A stretch of 64,000 nt of DNA from Sphingomonas sp. (GTDB lineage: Bacteria; Pseudomonadota; Alphaproteobacteria; Sphingomonadales; Sphingomonadaceae). Below the pieces are notes generated by a model. The model saw only the letters and a program-made list of their open reading frames with translations, did not search any database and was not told the DNA's origin. Each line of letters opens with the position of its first letter. Positions within the stretch are counted from its first letter, which is position 1. Shown piece after piece: positions 43,699 through 52,321 of this stretch. The stretch covers positions 128,533 to 192,532 of the forward strand of contig QFPK01000004.1 in the NCBI GenBank assembly GCA_003248865.1, written 5' to 3'. The position numbers and the translations under genes were made by a program.

Positions 43699-44490
43699 AT
43701 GGCCGATGCGCCCGCCCCCGATCTTCGTGTCGCGACCTTTGTTGCCGCCCGCCGTGCGGCACAGGCTGTGCCGTCGTATCCAGGCGCTTATCCGGCCTCC
43801 GAGGCGGAGGCCTATGCCCTTCAGGCGGAGGCGATCGCGCTGTGGGGCGATGCCGTTGCCGGCTGGAAGGTTGGGCTGATCCAGCCGCCTTTTGCCGCCG
43901 AGCTGGATCGCAGCCGCCTGTTCGGGCCCATCTTTGCTGGCCATGTGGTGACGGTGGGTGATGGCCCTGCGACATTTCCCTGCATTCCGAACGGCTTCGC
44001 GGCCGTGGAAGCCGAATATGTGCTGAAACTGGGCGCCGATGTACTGCCCTCCGAAGGCTGGACGCCGGAGCGTGCGGCCCCGCTGGTGAGTGCGGTGTAT
44101 GTGGGCGTGGAACTGGCGGGCAGCCCTTTCCCGGGGATCAACGATCATGGTCCGCTCGTCACCATTTCCGATTTCGGCAACAATGCCGGGTTGATCCTTG
44201 GGGCGGAGCTTGGAGGGCTCGATGCGCTGGACAGCCATCGCTGTTCGATGTGGGTCGACGGCGTGAAGATCGCTGACGGCGGTGCCCACATGATTCCCGG
44301 CGGGCCGCTGGGGTCTCTGGTGGAACTGTTGAACCACAATGGCCGCATGGGCAGCACGCTGCCGGCCGGAACGCTGGTTTCCACCGGTGCTGCCACCGGT
44401 GTCCACCAGGTGTGGATCGGGCAATCCGCCGTGGCCGATTTCGGGGCCGATGGCCGAATTTCGGTGTCCATGCTGGAGGCCTCGGCGTGA
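43699..44490 (+). CDS. 2-keto-4-pentenoate hydratase-family protein
   Basis: A 263-aa member of the 2-keto-4-pentenoate hydratase/fumarylacetoacetate hydrolase-like superfamily. Visible segments are AVAGWKVGL, VEAEYVLKLGADV and VYVGVELAGSPFPGINDHGP, which form the metal site, and GSLVELLNHNGRMGSTLPAG near the C-terminus. Relatives add water to a 2-oxo-4-enoate in meta-cleavage pathways. Here it opens an operon with a TRAP transporter and lies among pectin genes, so the true substrate may be an unsaturated sugar-acid derivative. Start at ATG 43699; its stop overlaps dctP as GTGA. Confidence 0.8.
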   Translation: MADAPAPDLRVATFVAARRAAQAVPSYPGAYPASEAEAYALQAEAIALWGDAVAGWKVGLIQPPFAAELDRSRLFGPIFAGHVVTVGDGPATFPCIPNGFAAVEAEYVLKLGADVLPSEGWTPERAAPLVSAVYVGVELAGSPFPGINDHGPLVTISDFGNNAGLILGAELGGLDALDSHRCSMWVDGVKIADGGAHMIPGGPLGSLVELLNHNGRMGSTLPAGTLVSTGAATGVHQVWIGQSAVADFGADGRISVSMLEASA

Positions 44491-45479
44491 GCGCGGTGCT
44501 GACGCGCCGGGCGCTGCTGGGTTCGGGCATTGCCGCCACGGCCGCCCTTGCCGCCCCGCACGCTGCGGAACCCACGCTGCGGCTGGATGCGGTGGACGTG
44601 CATCCGCCCGGCTATCCCACGGTCGAAGCCGTAAAGTGGATGGGCGAGGAGCTGGCCCGCGAAACGGGCGGACGAATCCGTATCCGGCAGTTCCCCTCCG
44701 GCCAGCTGGGCGCGGAGGATGATACGCTGGGCTTCGCCCGCTATCATGCGATCCATTTCTGCCGGGTGGCGGTGGCGGCGCTGAACAACCCCTTCCCCGA
44801 AACCCGGGCGCTGGCGCTGCCCTATGCCTTCCGCTCGACAGAGCATATGCGCCATGTGGTGGACGGCCCCATCGGCACCGAACTGCTGAATGTGTTCGAA
44901 GGGCGCGGGCTGGTCGGCCTTGCCTATTATGATGCCGCGCCTCGCAGCTTCTACAATATCCGGGGGCCGATTGAGACGCCGTCCGATCTCGCGGGGCTGA
45001 AGATTCGCAGCCCGCTGTCCGACATGGTGCTGGAAACGCTGGCGGCGATGGGCGCCAACCCCACACCGCTGTCGTTCGGGGGGGTGTTCTCCGCGCTGGA
45101 AACCCATCTGATCGACGGGGCCGAGAACAATCTGCCCAGCTTCGAGAGCAGCCGCCATTTCGAGACGGCGCGCTTCTGGTCCGAAACGGAGCACAGCTTC
45201 AGCCCGGACGCGCTGCTGATGTCGAAGACGGCGTTCGACGCGCTGGCACCCGGCGACCGCGAGCTGCTGAAGGATGTCGCCCGCCGCTCGGTGCAAGTGA
45301 TGCGGCAGAGCTGGGACGCCCGCGTGGCGGAGGCGCGGCGGGTGGTGCTGGAGGCCGGGGTGGCGATCAACCGGCCCGATCCGGCGCCCTTTGTCGCTGC
45401 GGTGGCGCCGGTGGTGAAGCGCTACACCGCCGATCCCGTGCTGGGGCGTCTCTATTCCCGAATCCAGGCGGAGGGTTGA
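44487..45479 (+). CDS. dctP: TRAP transporter substrate-binding protein DctP
   Basis: A 330-aa periplasmic solute receptor of a TRAP system. The N-terminus has a twin-arginine signal (LTRRALLGSGIAATAALAA), so it is probably exported folded by Tat. The DctP/SiaP-type core includes EELARETGGRIRIRQFPSGQ, GLKIRSPLSDMVLETLAAMG and GVFSALETHLIDGAENNLPS, the Arg-containing segment that clamps the substrate carboxylate. The context suggests a uronate or oligogalacturonate-type acid. Start is GTG 44487, overlapping the previous stop as GTGA. Confidence 0.9.
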   Translation: MSAVLTRRALLGSGIAATAALAAPHAAEPTLRLDAVDVHPPGYPTVEAVKWMGEELARETGGRIRIRQFPSGQLGAEDDTLGFARYHAIHFCRVAVAALNNPFPETRALALPYAFRSTEHMRHVVDGPIGTELLNVFEGRGLVGLAYYDAAPRSFYNIRGPIETPSDLAGLKIRSPLSDMVLETLAAMGANPTPLSFGGVFSALETHLIDGAENNLPSFESSRHFETARFWSETEHSFSPDALLMSKTAFDALAPGDRELLKDVARRSVQVMRQSWDARVAEARRVVLEAGVAINRPDPAPFVAAVAPVVKRYTADPVLGRLYSRIQAEG

Positions 45480-45483
45480 TCCG

Positions 45484-45975
45484 ATGCAGAGACCTTCCTT
45501 CAGCCATGCGCTGGACCGGCTGGAATCCGCCTGTCTGGCGGGGGCCGGGCTCACGCTGGTGTCCATCGCGCTGTTGCAGGCCTGGCAGGTGTTCGGCCGC
45601 TATGTGCTGAACGCCTCTCCGGGCTGGACGGAGCCTGTGGCGCTGATCCTGATGGGGCTGACGGTGATGCTGGGCGCGGCCGTGGCGGTTCGGCACGAAA
45701 GCCATTTCCGGTTCGGCATGATCGCGGAGGGCGGAACGCCCGCGCGTCGCGCGGCGCTGACACTGATGGCCCGGGTGATCGCGGCGGCCTGCGGACTGCT
45801 GATGGCGGTTTACGGCACCCAGCTGATGCTGGACGACTGGGCGGTGCCGATGGCGGGCGCCGGCCTGCCGTCGGGCCTGCGTTTCCTGGGGCTGGCGCTG
45901 GGCGGGCTGCTGATCCTGATCTTCGCGGTGGAGCGGATCGTGGGCGGTGGCCCCAAGCCGGTGGAGGCCGAATGA
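45484..45975 (+). CDS. dctQ: TRAP transporter small membrane subunit DctQ
   Basis: A 163-aa protein with four transmembrane helices (LAGAGLTLVSIALLQAWQVF, ALILMGLTVMLGAAVAV, ALTLMARVIAAACGLLMAVY and RFLGLALGGLLILIFAVERI). The DctQ-typical GRYVLNASPGWTEP and AVRHESHF stretches are present. It bridges DctP docking and DctM. Four bases separate it from dctP, and its stop overlaps the dctM start as ATGA. Confidence 0.9.
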   Translation: MQRPSFSHALDRLESACLAGAGLTLVSIALLQAWQVFGRYVLNASPGWTEPVALILMGLTVMLGAAVAVRHESHFRFGMIAEGGTPARRAALTLMARVIAAACGLLMAVYGTQLMLDDWAVPMAGAGLPSGLRFLGLALGGLLILIFAVERIVGGGPKPVEAE

Positions 45976-47252
45976 TGGCTGTGTGGACCCTGTTCCTTGT
46001 ATTTGCGGCCGCCCTGCTGCTGGGTGTGCCTGTCGGCTTTGCGCTGCTCACCTCGTGCATTGCGACTGCGCTGGTGCTGGGCCTGCCGCTGATCGCGATC
46101 TTCCTGAAGATGGGATCGGATGTGGGCAGCGTGGCGCTGCTGGCGATTCCGCTGTTCATCTTCACCGGCGAACTGATGCTGCGCGGCGGGCTTTCGGATC
46201 GGATGATCGCGCTGGCGACCGCGCTGGTCGGCCATGTGAAGGGCGGGCTGGGGCAGGTGGCTGTCGTCGGCTCTACCCTGTTCGGCGGGGTGTCCGGCTC
46301 TGCCATCGCGGACGTGTCAGCCGTTGGCGGCACCATGATCCCGCAGATGGTGAAGAAGGGCTATGGCGCGGATTTCGCCGTGAACGTGACGATCACGGCC
46401 GCGCTGGTGGCGCTGCTGGTGCCGCCGTCGCACAACATGATCCTTTATTCGGCGGCGGCCGGTGGGCGGATTTCCATCACCGACCTGTTTGCCGCCGGGC
46501 TGCTTCCGGCGGGGCTGCTGGCGGTCACGCTGATGATCACCACCTGGCTGATCGCGCGCAAGCGCGGCTATCCCGCGCTTGCTTTCCCCGGCTGGCGCGC
46601 TGTGGCGCGCACCGGGGTCGCCGCCATTCCCGGGCTGATGCTGGTGATGATCATCTTCGTGGGCATCCGCGCCGGCATCTTCACGGCGGTGGAATCGGCC
46701 TCCATCGCGGTGGTCTATGCCACCCTTATCACCGGCCTCGTCTATCGGCAGCTGGGCTGGGCTTCGTTCGTGAAGGCGGCGACCGGGGCGGCGGGCACGG
46801 CGGCGCGGGTGCTGTTCGTGATCGGCGCGGCGGGGGCCTTCGGCTGGCTGATGGCGCTGCTGGAAATCCCCTCTGCCATGGTGGATCTGCTGCAGGGCGT
46901 GACGGAACAGCCGGTGGTCGTGCTGCTGCTGATCATCCTGATCCTGCTGGTGCTGGGCACCTTCATGGATATGGCGCCGCTGCTGATCATCGGCACGCCG
47001 ATCTTTCTACCGGTGGTGAAGGCCTATGGGATTGACCCTGTTCACTTCGGCGTCATCATGATCCTCACATGCGGAATCGGGTTGATCACCCCTCCGGTGG
47101 GATCGGTGTTGTTCGTGGGTACGGGGATTGCGAAGGTGCCAGTGGAAACGGCGATGAAGACGATCTGGCCCTTCTATGCGGCCTGCATGATCGTTCTGCT
47201 GCTGGTGACGTTCATTCCCCAGCTGTCGCTTGCGCTTCCCGGCCTTCTGTAG
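45972..47252 (+). CDS. dctM: TRAP transporter large permease subunit DctM
   Basis: A 426-aa sodium-coupled permease of the DctM/SiaM family. About twelve membrane helices are visible, with the conserved TLFGGVSGSAIADVSAVGGT and LVPPSHNMILYSAAAGG motifs and the C-terminal TCGIGLITPPVGSVLFVGTG hairpin that forms the transport site. Length is normal. It forms the transporter with the preceding DctP and DctQ. Confidence 0.95.
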   Translation: MMAVWTLFLVFAAALLLGVPVGFALLTSCIATALVLGLPLIAIFLKMGSDVGSVALLAIPLFIFTGELMLRGGLSDRMIALATALVGHVKGGLGQVAVVGSTLFGGVSGSAIADVSAVGGTMIPQMVKKGYGADFAVNVTITAALVALLVPPSHNMILYSAAAGGRISITDLFAAGLLPAGLLAVTLMITTWLIARKRGYPALAFPGWRAVARTGVAAIPGLMLVMIIFVGIRAGIFTAVESASIAVVYATLITGLVYRQLGWASFVKAATGAAGTAARVLFVIGAAGAFGWLMALLEIPSAMVDLLQGVTEQPVVVLLLIILILLVLGTFMDMAPLLIIGTPIFLPVVKAYGIDPVHFGVIMILTCGIGLITPPVGSVLFVGTGIAKVPVETAMKTIWPFYAACMIVLLLVTFIPQLSLALPGLL

Positions 47253-48048
47253 CCTGTTGCTGGCGGCCGGTGGCGCAGCGCAGGCTGCAACGCCGCCGGT
47301 CACCATAGGCGTGCCGGGCGCCCTGACCGCAACTTTTGTGCCGGAGGCGGAGAAATCGGCCGTGACGGAGGCCGGCGCCAGCCCGCCCGGCCATTACTTT
47401 CACCCCATCAGCACGTCCAAAGGCGTGCTCACCGAACTGTTCCCGCCCGATCATGTGCATCATCGCGGCCTGTTCTGGGCGTGGCGGCAATTGCTGATCG
47501 ACGGCAAGCCCGTCGCCAACAGCTGGCTGATGACCGGCATGAAGTTCCGCAGCATGGGCGTCACCCGCAGCCATGACGGCACCCGGCTGGAAGCCGCCGG
47601 GCGCTGGCGCGTGGGCGGCCGCGATGTGCTGGAGGAGAGGCTCTCTGCGCGGGTGGCCGGCAATGCGCTGATCCTGGATCTGGGGCTGACGCCGATGGTG
47701 CCGGGCCTCTCTCTGGGCGGCAGCGCGGACGACAAGGGCTATGGAGGGCTGTCGCTGCGGCTGGTGCATTCGGAGGCGCTGCGGTTCGAAAGCGGCGGCC
47801 GGGTTCTGGCGCCGGAAGTGGGGCCTGTGGAAGCCGGGCCGGAGCTGCGGATGACGTGGGACAGCGGCACCCCCGCGCCCGCGACGGCCGTGCGGATGGC
47901 CTGTTCCATCGACGGCAAGCCGATCAACCGCTGGATCCTCAGGCGCGAGCTCTCGATGCAGAATTGCGTGTGGCCGGGGCGCGATCCGGTGCCGCTGCCG
48001 ATGGGCAAGGTGGCCCGGCTGGGCCTCAGGCTGACGGTGGAGCCCTGA
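47230..48048 (+). CDS. Exported DUF6807 (PmoA-like) family protein
   Basis: A 272-aa protein of the DUF6807/'methane oxygenase PmoA' Pfam family, which is unrelated to true PmoA. The hallmark is HPISTSKGVLTELFPPDHVH followed by HRGLFWAW. The N-terminus MRFPAFCSLLLAAGGAAQA looks like a signal peptide. The start appears to be TTG 47230, overlapping dctM by 23 bp; no better in-frame ATG is present at the signal peptide. Related genes often sit in sugar-degradation loci, but the function is unknown. Located between the TRAP genes and the LacI regulator. Confidence 0.75.
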   Translation: MRFPAFCSLLLAAGGAAQAATPPVTIGVPGALTATFVPEAEKSAVTEAGASPPGHYFHPISTSKGVLTELFPPDHVHHRGLFWAWRQLLIDGKPVANSWLMTGMKFRSMGVTRSHDGTRLEAAGRWRVGGRDVLEERLSARVAGNALILDLGLTPMVPGLSLGGSADDKGYGGLSLRLVHSEALRFESGGRVLAPEVGPVEAGPELRMTWDSGTPAPATAVRMACSIDGKPINRWILRRELSMQNCVWPGRDPVPLPMGKVARLGLRLTVEP

Positions 48049-48096
48049 CCGCGCGCTCTATGGCGTTGGGCCCAATGCAAGGCTATCCTGTTGAAC

Positions 48097-49119
48097 ATGA
48101 AGAAGAGCCGGCAGCCGACCATCAATGACGTCGCCCGAGAATCGGGGGTTTCCAAGAAGACGGTCAGCCGGGTCATCAACCATTCGCCGCTGCTGAACGA
48201 GGAGACCCGCGCCAAGGTGGAGGCGGTGATCGCGCGGTTGGGCTATGTGCCCAATCCGCAGGCGCGGGCGCTGGCGCTGAGGCGCAATTTCCTGATCGGC
48301 GTGGTGCACGACAATCCCAATGCGCAGACGGTGCTGCGCGTGCAGCGCGGCATCCTGGAAGTGCTGCGCGGCACCGAATTCGAACTGGTGGTGCGCCCGG
48401 TCGATCGCGGCTCCCCCACCATGCTGGAAGATGTGCGCGCTTTTCTGGAGCGGCAGCGGCTGTTCGGTGTGGTGCTGCTGCCCCCGATTTCGGAGAATGA
48501 CGCGCTGGCCGAACTCTGCGATTCGATTGGCTGCCGCTATGTCCGCATGGGGTCGGCCCAGCTGGACGATGCGGATCATATGGTCGCTTCCAACGACCGG
48601 GAGGCGGTGAAGGAGGCGGTGACCTATCTGATCGAGATGGGGCATCGCCACATCGGGCTGGTGCAGGGGCCGCACGGCTTCCGCTCCGCCGCCGAGCGCC
48701 GCGCCGGGTTCGAGGAGGCGCTGAAGGAGGCCGGGCTGAGCAATCCGCGCAGTTTCGTCGCAGACGGAAACTATACCTTCGATAGCGGCTTTCAGGCCGG
48801 CGAGCGGCTGTTGGACCTGCTGCCGCGCCCCACCGCCATCTTCTGCTCCAACGACGAGATGGCAGCCGGGGTGCTGCATGTGGCGCGGCAGCGCGGGCTG
48901 GACGTGCCGGGCGACCTTTCGATCATGGGCTTCGACGACACCACGCTGGCCGCCCATATCTGGCCGCCGCTGACGACTGTGCGCTGGCCGGTTTCCTCCA
49001 TGGCGCGGTCGGCCGCGCTGAAACTGGTGGGTGGGCTGGATGGCGATGCGGTGGAGGAGCCGTCGATGTTCCTGTCGACCCTGATCCGCCGCGCGTCGGT
49101 GGCGCCGCCGCGGGCTTAA
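48097..49119 (+). CDS. LacI-family transcriptional regulator of the pectin locus
   Basis: A 340-aa repressor-type protein. The N-terminal helix-turn-helix is TINDVARESGVSKKTVSRVI (about 8-27), followed by the hinge helix NPQARALALRR and a periplasmic-binding-protein-like effector domain (LIGVVHDNPN ... PTAIFCSNDEMAAGVLHVAR ... GDLSIMGFDDT). It is the last gene of the hydratase-TRAP operon and the only regulator in the locus. Copies of TGACACCGGTTACC upstream of several operons are its likely targets. The effector may be KDG or an unsaturated intermediate; this is inference. ATG 48097 is preferred to an in-frame TTG two codons earlier. Confidence 0.9.
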   Translation: MKKSRQPTINDVARESGVSKKTVSRVINHSPLLNEETRAKVEAVIARLGYVPNPQARALALRRNFLIGVVHDNPNAQTVLRVQRGILEVLRGTEFELVVRPVDRGSPTMLEDVRAFLERQRLFGVVLLPPISENDALAELCDSIGCRYVRMGSAQLDDADHMVASNDREAVKEAVTYLIEMGHRHIGLVQGPHGFRSAAERRAGFEEALKEAGLSNPRSFVADGNYTFDSGFQAGERLLDLLPRPTAIFCSNDEMAAGVLHVARQRGLDVPGDLSIMGFDDTTLAAHIWPPLTTVRWPVSSMARSAALKLVGGLDGDAVEEPSMFLSTLIRRASVAPPRA

Positions 49120-50573
49120 CTGCCGGGCTGAATGTAGGGGACGCGCGCGAACAGTTCGCGTTCGAACGCCCGCGGGTTATCTGTCGCCCGGCTTTCGCTG
49201 TCGAAGATCATCGTGGCGCGCCGGGGCAGGCGATAGGGGGGCCAGCCCGGATCGCCGGTGCGGGCAAAGCGCAGCAGCGCGGCCATCATGGCGTCTCGCA
49301 CGGGAAAATCCGCAGGGTCGGCCGTGGTGCCGAACACAAGCGGGATGTCGTCCATATGGGCCGCGTCGCGCCAGTCGAGCTGATAGACGAAGGCGGGTGT
49401 GCTGGTTTTTGCCCGTTCCTCGGCTTCGATCACTTGTCCGCGCCAGCTGCGCGAGGCGGTGGTGGCGCGGATGAACAGCTGATCGGCCGTGATAGCCGGT
49501 TCGCGGGCGCGGAATTGTGCGATCACCCAGACGGGATCGATATCCACTCGCAGCTCCGGGCCGAGCCGGGCGGGCAGGTTTTCCCAGTCCAACCCCTGCC
49601 GCAGGCGATGATCGGGCGGGAAGAAGGCGCGGGTTTCGGCGACCGTGTTGCCCAGCACCAGCGGCACGGACAGCGCGGCCGGATCGGCAGCGGGGAAGAA
49701 GGGGTGGCGGGGGACGGCGGCCATATCCAGCACCGGCCCGAAATAGAGCCCGCCGCCCAGAATCGGATCGACTGTATCGAGCGCCGCCACCAGCCTCTCC
49801 ACAGGGAGGGTCAGCGGATCGCCGCCGAGCGCCGCGAGATAGGCCTGTGCGCGGCGCGCGGCATTTTGCGGACCCTGCACCGTCACCTGCTGGCCGCTCA
49901 TGGTCCAGCCGCGCCGGAACAGGCCGCGCGCAGCAGGCATGGACATCAGCGTGATGATCTTGGCTCCGCCGCCCGACTGCCCGAACAGCGTGACATTGGC
50001 CGGATTGCCCCCGAAGGCGGCGATGTTGGCCTGCACCCACTGAAGCGCCAGGATCAGGTCCAGCTGCCCCGCATTCGCGGCATCGGGAAAGCCGGGCAGC
50101 GCCAGATAGCCCAGCGCGTTCAGCCGGTGGTTGACTGTGACGACCACGCAATCGCGCGCGGCCAGCGCAGCGCCCGCCACCCGAGGTTCGGCAACGGTGC
50201 CTGTGGAATAGGCGCCGCCATGAAAATAGACCAGCACCGGCCGCCGCGCGCCATCGGCGGCCGGGGTCCAGATGTTCAGGAACAGGCAGTCTTCGCTTTG
50301 GGGAGCGATAGATCCGCGTTGTGGGGCGGACGGCGCGAAGCGGTCTGCGGGCTGGATGCCACGTATAGGTGGTTCGGCGACGGGGGCGCGAAAGCGCGCG
50401 GCACGGCCATAGCGGATGCCGCGAAACGCCCTGACACCGCCCTCCGCCGTGCCGCGAAAGCGCCCAGCAGGCGCTTCCACCAGCGCAGGCGCCGCCTTCA
50501 GAACGGCGGGCGCCGCCAGAAGCCCGCTGAGCAGGGCCCGGCGCGAAAGATCAGCGGCGCACGTCGCGCGCAC
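49116..50573 (-). CDS. Exported type-B carboxylesterase
   Basis: A 485-aa alpha/beta hydrolase of the carboxylesterase type B family (CE10-like). It shows SEDCLFLNIWTP, oxyanion motif YFHGGAY, nucleophile Ser200 in LFGQSGGGAK and later AHMDDIPLVFG, the His region of the fold. The N-terminus carries a twin-arginine-like signal (LSRRALLSGLLAAPAVLKAA). It is the last gene of the kduI-kduD-kdgK operon, with GTG 50573 as the most plausible start (overlapping kdgK by 23 bp). In this context it may remove methyl, acetyl or feruloyl esters from pectin fragments. Substrate unproven. Confidence 0.83.
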   Translation of the reverse strand: MRATCAADLSRRALLSGLLAAPAVLKAAPALVEAPAGRFRGTAEGGVRAFRGIRYGRAARFRAPVAEPPIRGIQPADRFAPSAPQRGSIAPQSEDCLFLNIWTPAADGARRPVLVYFHGGAYSTGTVAEPRVAGAALAARDCVVVTVNHRLNALGYLALPGFPDAANAGQLDLILALQWVQANIAAFGGNPANVTLFGQSGGGAKIITLMSMPAARGLFRRGWTMSGQQVTVQGPQNAARRAQAYLAALGGDPLTLPVERLVAALDTVDPILGGGLYFGPVLDMAAVPRHPFFPAADPAALSVPLVLGNTVAETRAFFPPDHRLRQGLDWENLPARLGPELRVDIDPVWVIAQFRAREPAITADQLFIRATTASRSWRGQVIEAEERAKTSTPAFVYQLDWRDAAHMDDIPLVFGTTADPADFPVRDAMMAALLRFARTGDPGWPPYRLPRRATMIFDSESRATDNPRAFERELFARVPYIQPGS

Positions 50574-51558
50574 CGGACCGGAAGGCTTCGATATCCGACA
50601 CCCGGAACAGGCTGGCATCGCCGGGCAGGCTGTGTTTCAGCGCCGTCAGCGCAAGCCCCCATTCGGCGGCTTCCGCTTCACCCAGCCCGCGATCCAGTGC
50701 CGCCAGAACCCCGGCCGCAAAGGCGTCGCCGGCGCCGATGCGGTCCACGATGCCGGAAACCAGCACCTCGTCCGTCTGATGGCTGCCCGACCGGGTGTCG
50801 ATGCGGGCGGAAATGCCGTGCCGGTCCGCATCCAGCGCGTGGCGTGCGGTGGAGGCCATGCAACTCAGCTTCGGGAAGGCCGCGAACGCCAGTTCGGCCG
50901 CCGCCCGGCGCCGCGCTTCGCCTTCGCCGGGCACCGGCTTGCCCAGCAGCAGGCCGATATCCTGATGGTTGCCGAACAGGATGTCGGCCTTGCCCACCAG
51001 CTGCGTCAGGATGGCTTTGGGGTCGCTGTCCCACGCCTCCCACAGCCGCGCGCGGTAATTGCCGTCGAAGCTGATCGCCACGCCCGCCGCTTGCGCCGCG
51101 TCCGCCGCCTCCAGCGCCAGCGCGGCGCTGTCCGGCCCCAGCGCGGGGGTGATGCCAGAGAGGTGCAGCCGGGTGGCACCCTTCAGCAGCGCGCGCCAGT
51201 CGAAGACGCCCGGTTGCAGCCGGGCGAACGCGCTGTCGGCACGGTCATAGAGGATGTCGGAGGCGCGCAGGCCTGCGCCGGGTGTCAGCACATACAGGCC
51301 CATGCGACCCGGCGCTGCGACTACGCCTCTGGCGTCCACCCCGGTCGCCGCCAGATGCGCGATGGCGCGCTCTCCGAAGGCATTGTCCGGCACGGCCGAC
51401 ACCATGGCCGTCTCTGCACCCAGCATCGCCATGCCGACCGCCACATTGGCTTCCGCGCCGCCCACATGCACGTCGAGCGCGGGAGTCGTCAGCAGCAGCT
51501 GGCGGCCCGTGGCCGACAGCCGGACCAGCAGTTCGCCGAGAAAGACGGTCCGGCTCAC
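50551..51558 (-). CDS. kdgK: 2-dehydro-3-deoxygluconokinase KdgK
   Basis: A 335-aa PfkB-family kinase that phosphorylates 2-keto-3-deoxygluconate (KDG) to KDPG, linking pectin breakdown to the Entner-Doudoroff pathway. The N-terminal substrate-side GGAEANVAVGMAMLG and the C-terminal catalytic GAGDAFAAGVLAA motif (Asp as base) are present, with FDGNYRARLWEAWDSD typical of KdgK. It starts with GTG 51558, overlapping the kduD stop as GTGA. The downstream KDPG aldolase is not in this window. Confidence 0.92.
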   Translation of the reverse strand: MSRTVFLGELLVRLSATGRQLLLTTPALDVHVGGAEANVAVGMAMLGAETAMVSAVPDNAFGERAIAHLAATGVDARGVVAAPGRMGLYVLTPGAGLRASDILYDRADSAFARLQPGVFDWRALLKGATRLHLSGITPALGPDSAALALEAADAAQAAGVAISFDGNYRARLWEAWDSDPKAILTQLVGKADILFGNHQDIGLLLGKPVPGEGEARRRAAAELAFAAFPKLSCMASTARHALDADRHGISARIDTRSGSHQTDEVLVSGIVDRIGAGDAFAAGVLAALDRGLGEAEAAEWGLALTALKHSLPGDASLFRVSDIEAFRSGARDVRR

Positions 51559-52310
51559 CGGGCGAGCCAGCCGCCGTCGACCGCCAGCACATGGCCCGTC
51601 ACATAATCCGAAGCCGGAGAGGCGAGGAACAGGGCTGCGCCCGCGATATCCTCCGGCGCGCCCCAGCGGCCGGTGGGGATGCGCTCCAGAATCTGTCGGT
51701 TGCGGGTCTCGTCGGCTTGCAGCGCGGCGGTGTTGTTGGTGCTGATGTAGCCGGGTGCGATGGCATTCACCTGAACACCTTTGGGCGCCAGTTCATTCGC
51801 CATCGCCTTGGTGACGCCGCCGACGCCCGATTTCGCGGCGGCATAGCTGGGCACGCGGATGCCGCCCTGAAAGGTCAGAAGCGAGGCGATGTTGATGATC
51901 TTGCCCGATCCGCGCGTCGTCATGTGGCGCGCGGCGGCCTGACTGAGGAAGAACAGCGTCTTCAGATTGGTGTCCATCACGGCATCCCAATCGGCCTCCG
52001 TGAAGTTCAGCAGATCGTCGCGGCGGATGATGCCGGCGTTGTTCACCAGCACATCGATCCGGCCCAGTCCGGCCAGCGCCTCGTCGATGACGCGCCGGCA
52101 CGGTTCGATGCTGGAGAGATCGGCCCGGATGTTCACCGCCTTGCGGCCGGTCTCTGCAATCAGCGCCAGCGTTTCCGCCGGTTCGCTGCGCCCCGCCACC
52201 GCCACATCGGCGCCGGCTTGTGCCAGCGCGACCGCGATGGCCTGCCCGATCCCGGTGTTGGCCCCCGTCACCAGCGCGGCCTTGCCTTCAAGGCTGAAGG
52301 AAATCGCCAT
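51555..52310 (-). CDS. kduD: 2-dehydro-3-deoxy-D-gluconate 5-dehydrogenase KduD
   Basis: A 251-aa short-chain dehydrogenase that reduces 2,5-diketo-3-deoxygluconate to KDG with NAD(P)H. The cofactor motif TGANTGIG, the NNAG motif in VLVNNAGIIRRDD, catalytic Ser in NIASLLTFQGG and the YxxxK motif in SYAAAKSG are present, and the C-terminus ends VDGGWLAR as in KduD. It lies 11 bp after kduI, so this is the classical kduI-kduD order. Confidence 0.93.
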   Translation of the reverse strand: MAISFSLEGKAALVTGANTGIGQAIAVALAQAGADVAVAGRSEPAETLALIAETGRKAVNIRADLSSIEPCRRVIDEALAGLGRIDVLVNNAGIIRRDDLLNFTEADWDAVMDTNLKTLFFLSQAAARHMTTRGSGKIINIASLLTFQGGIRVPSYAAAKSGVGGVTKAMANELAPKGVQVNAIAPGYISTNNTAALQADETRNRQILERIPTGRWGAPEDIAGAALFLASPASDYVTGHVLAVDGGWLAR

Positions 52311-52321
52311 GGAAAGGCTCC

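Noticed and set aside
44391..44404. TGCCACCGGTGTCC resembling operator site D, about 80 bp before dctP
   Set aside because: It lies inside the hydratase-like coding region and encodes an ordinary Ala-Thr-Gly-Val run; the right edge differs, and dctP is translationally coupled to the upstream gene, so no promoter is needed there.
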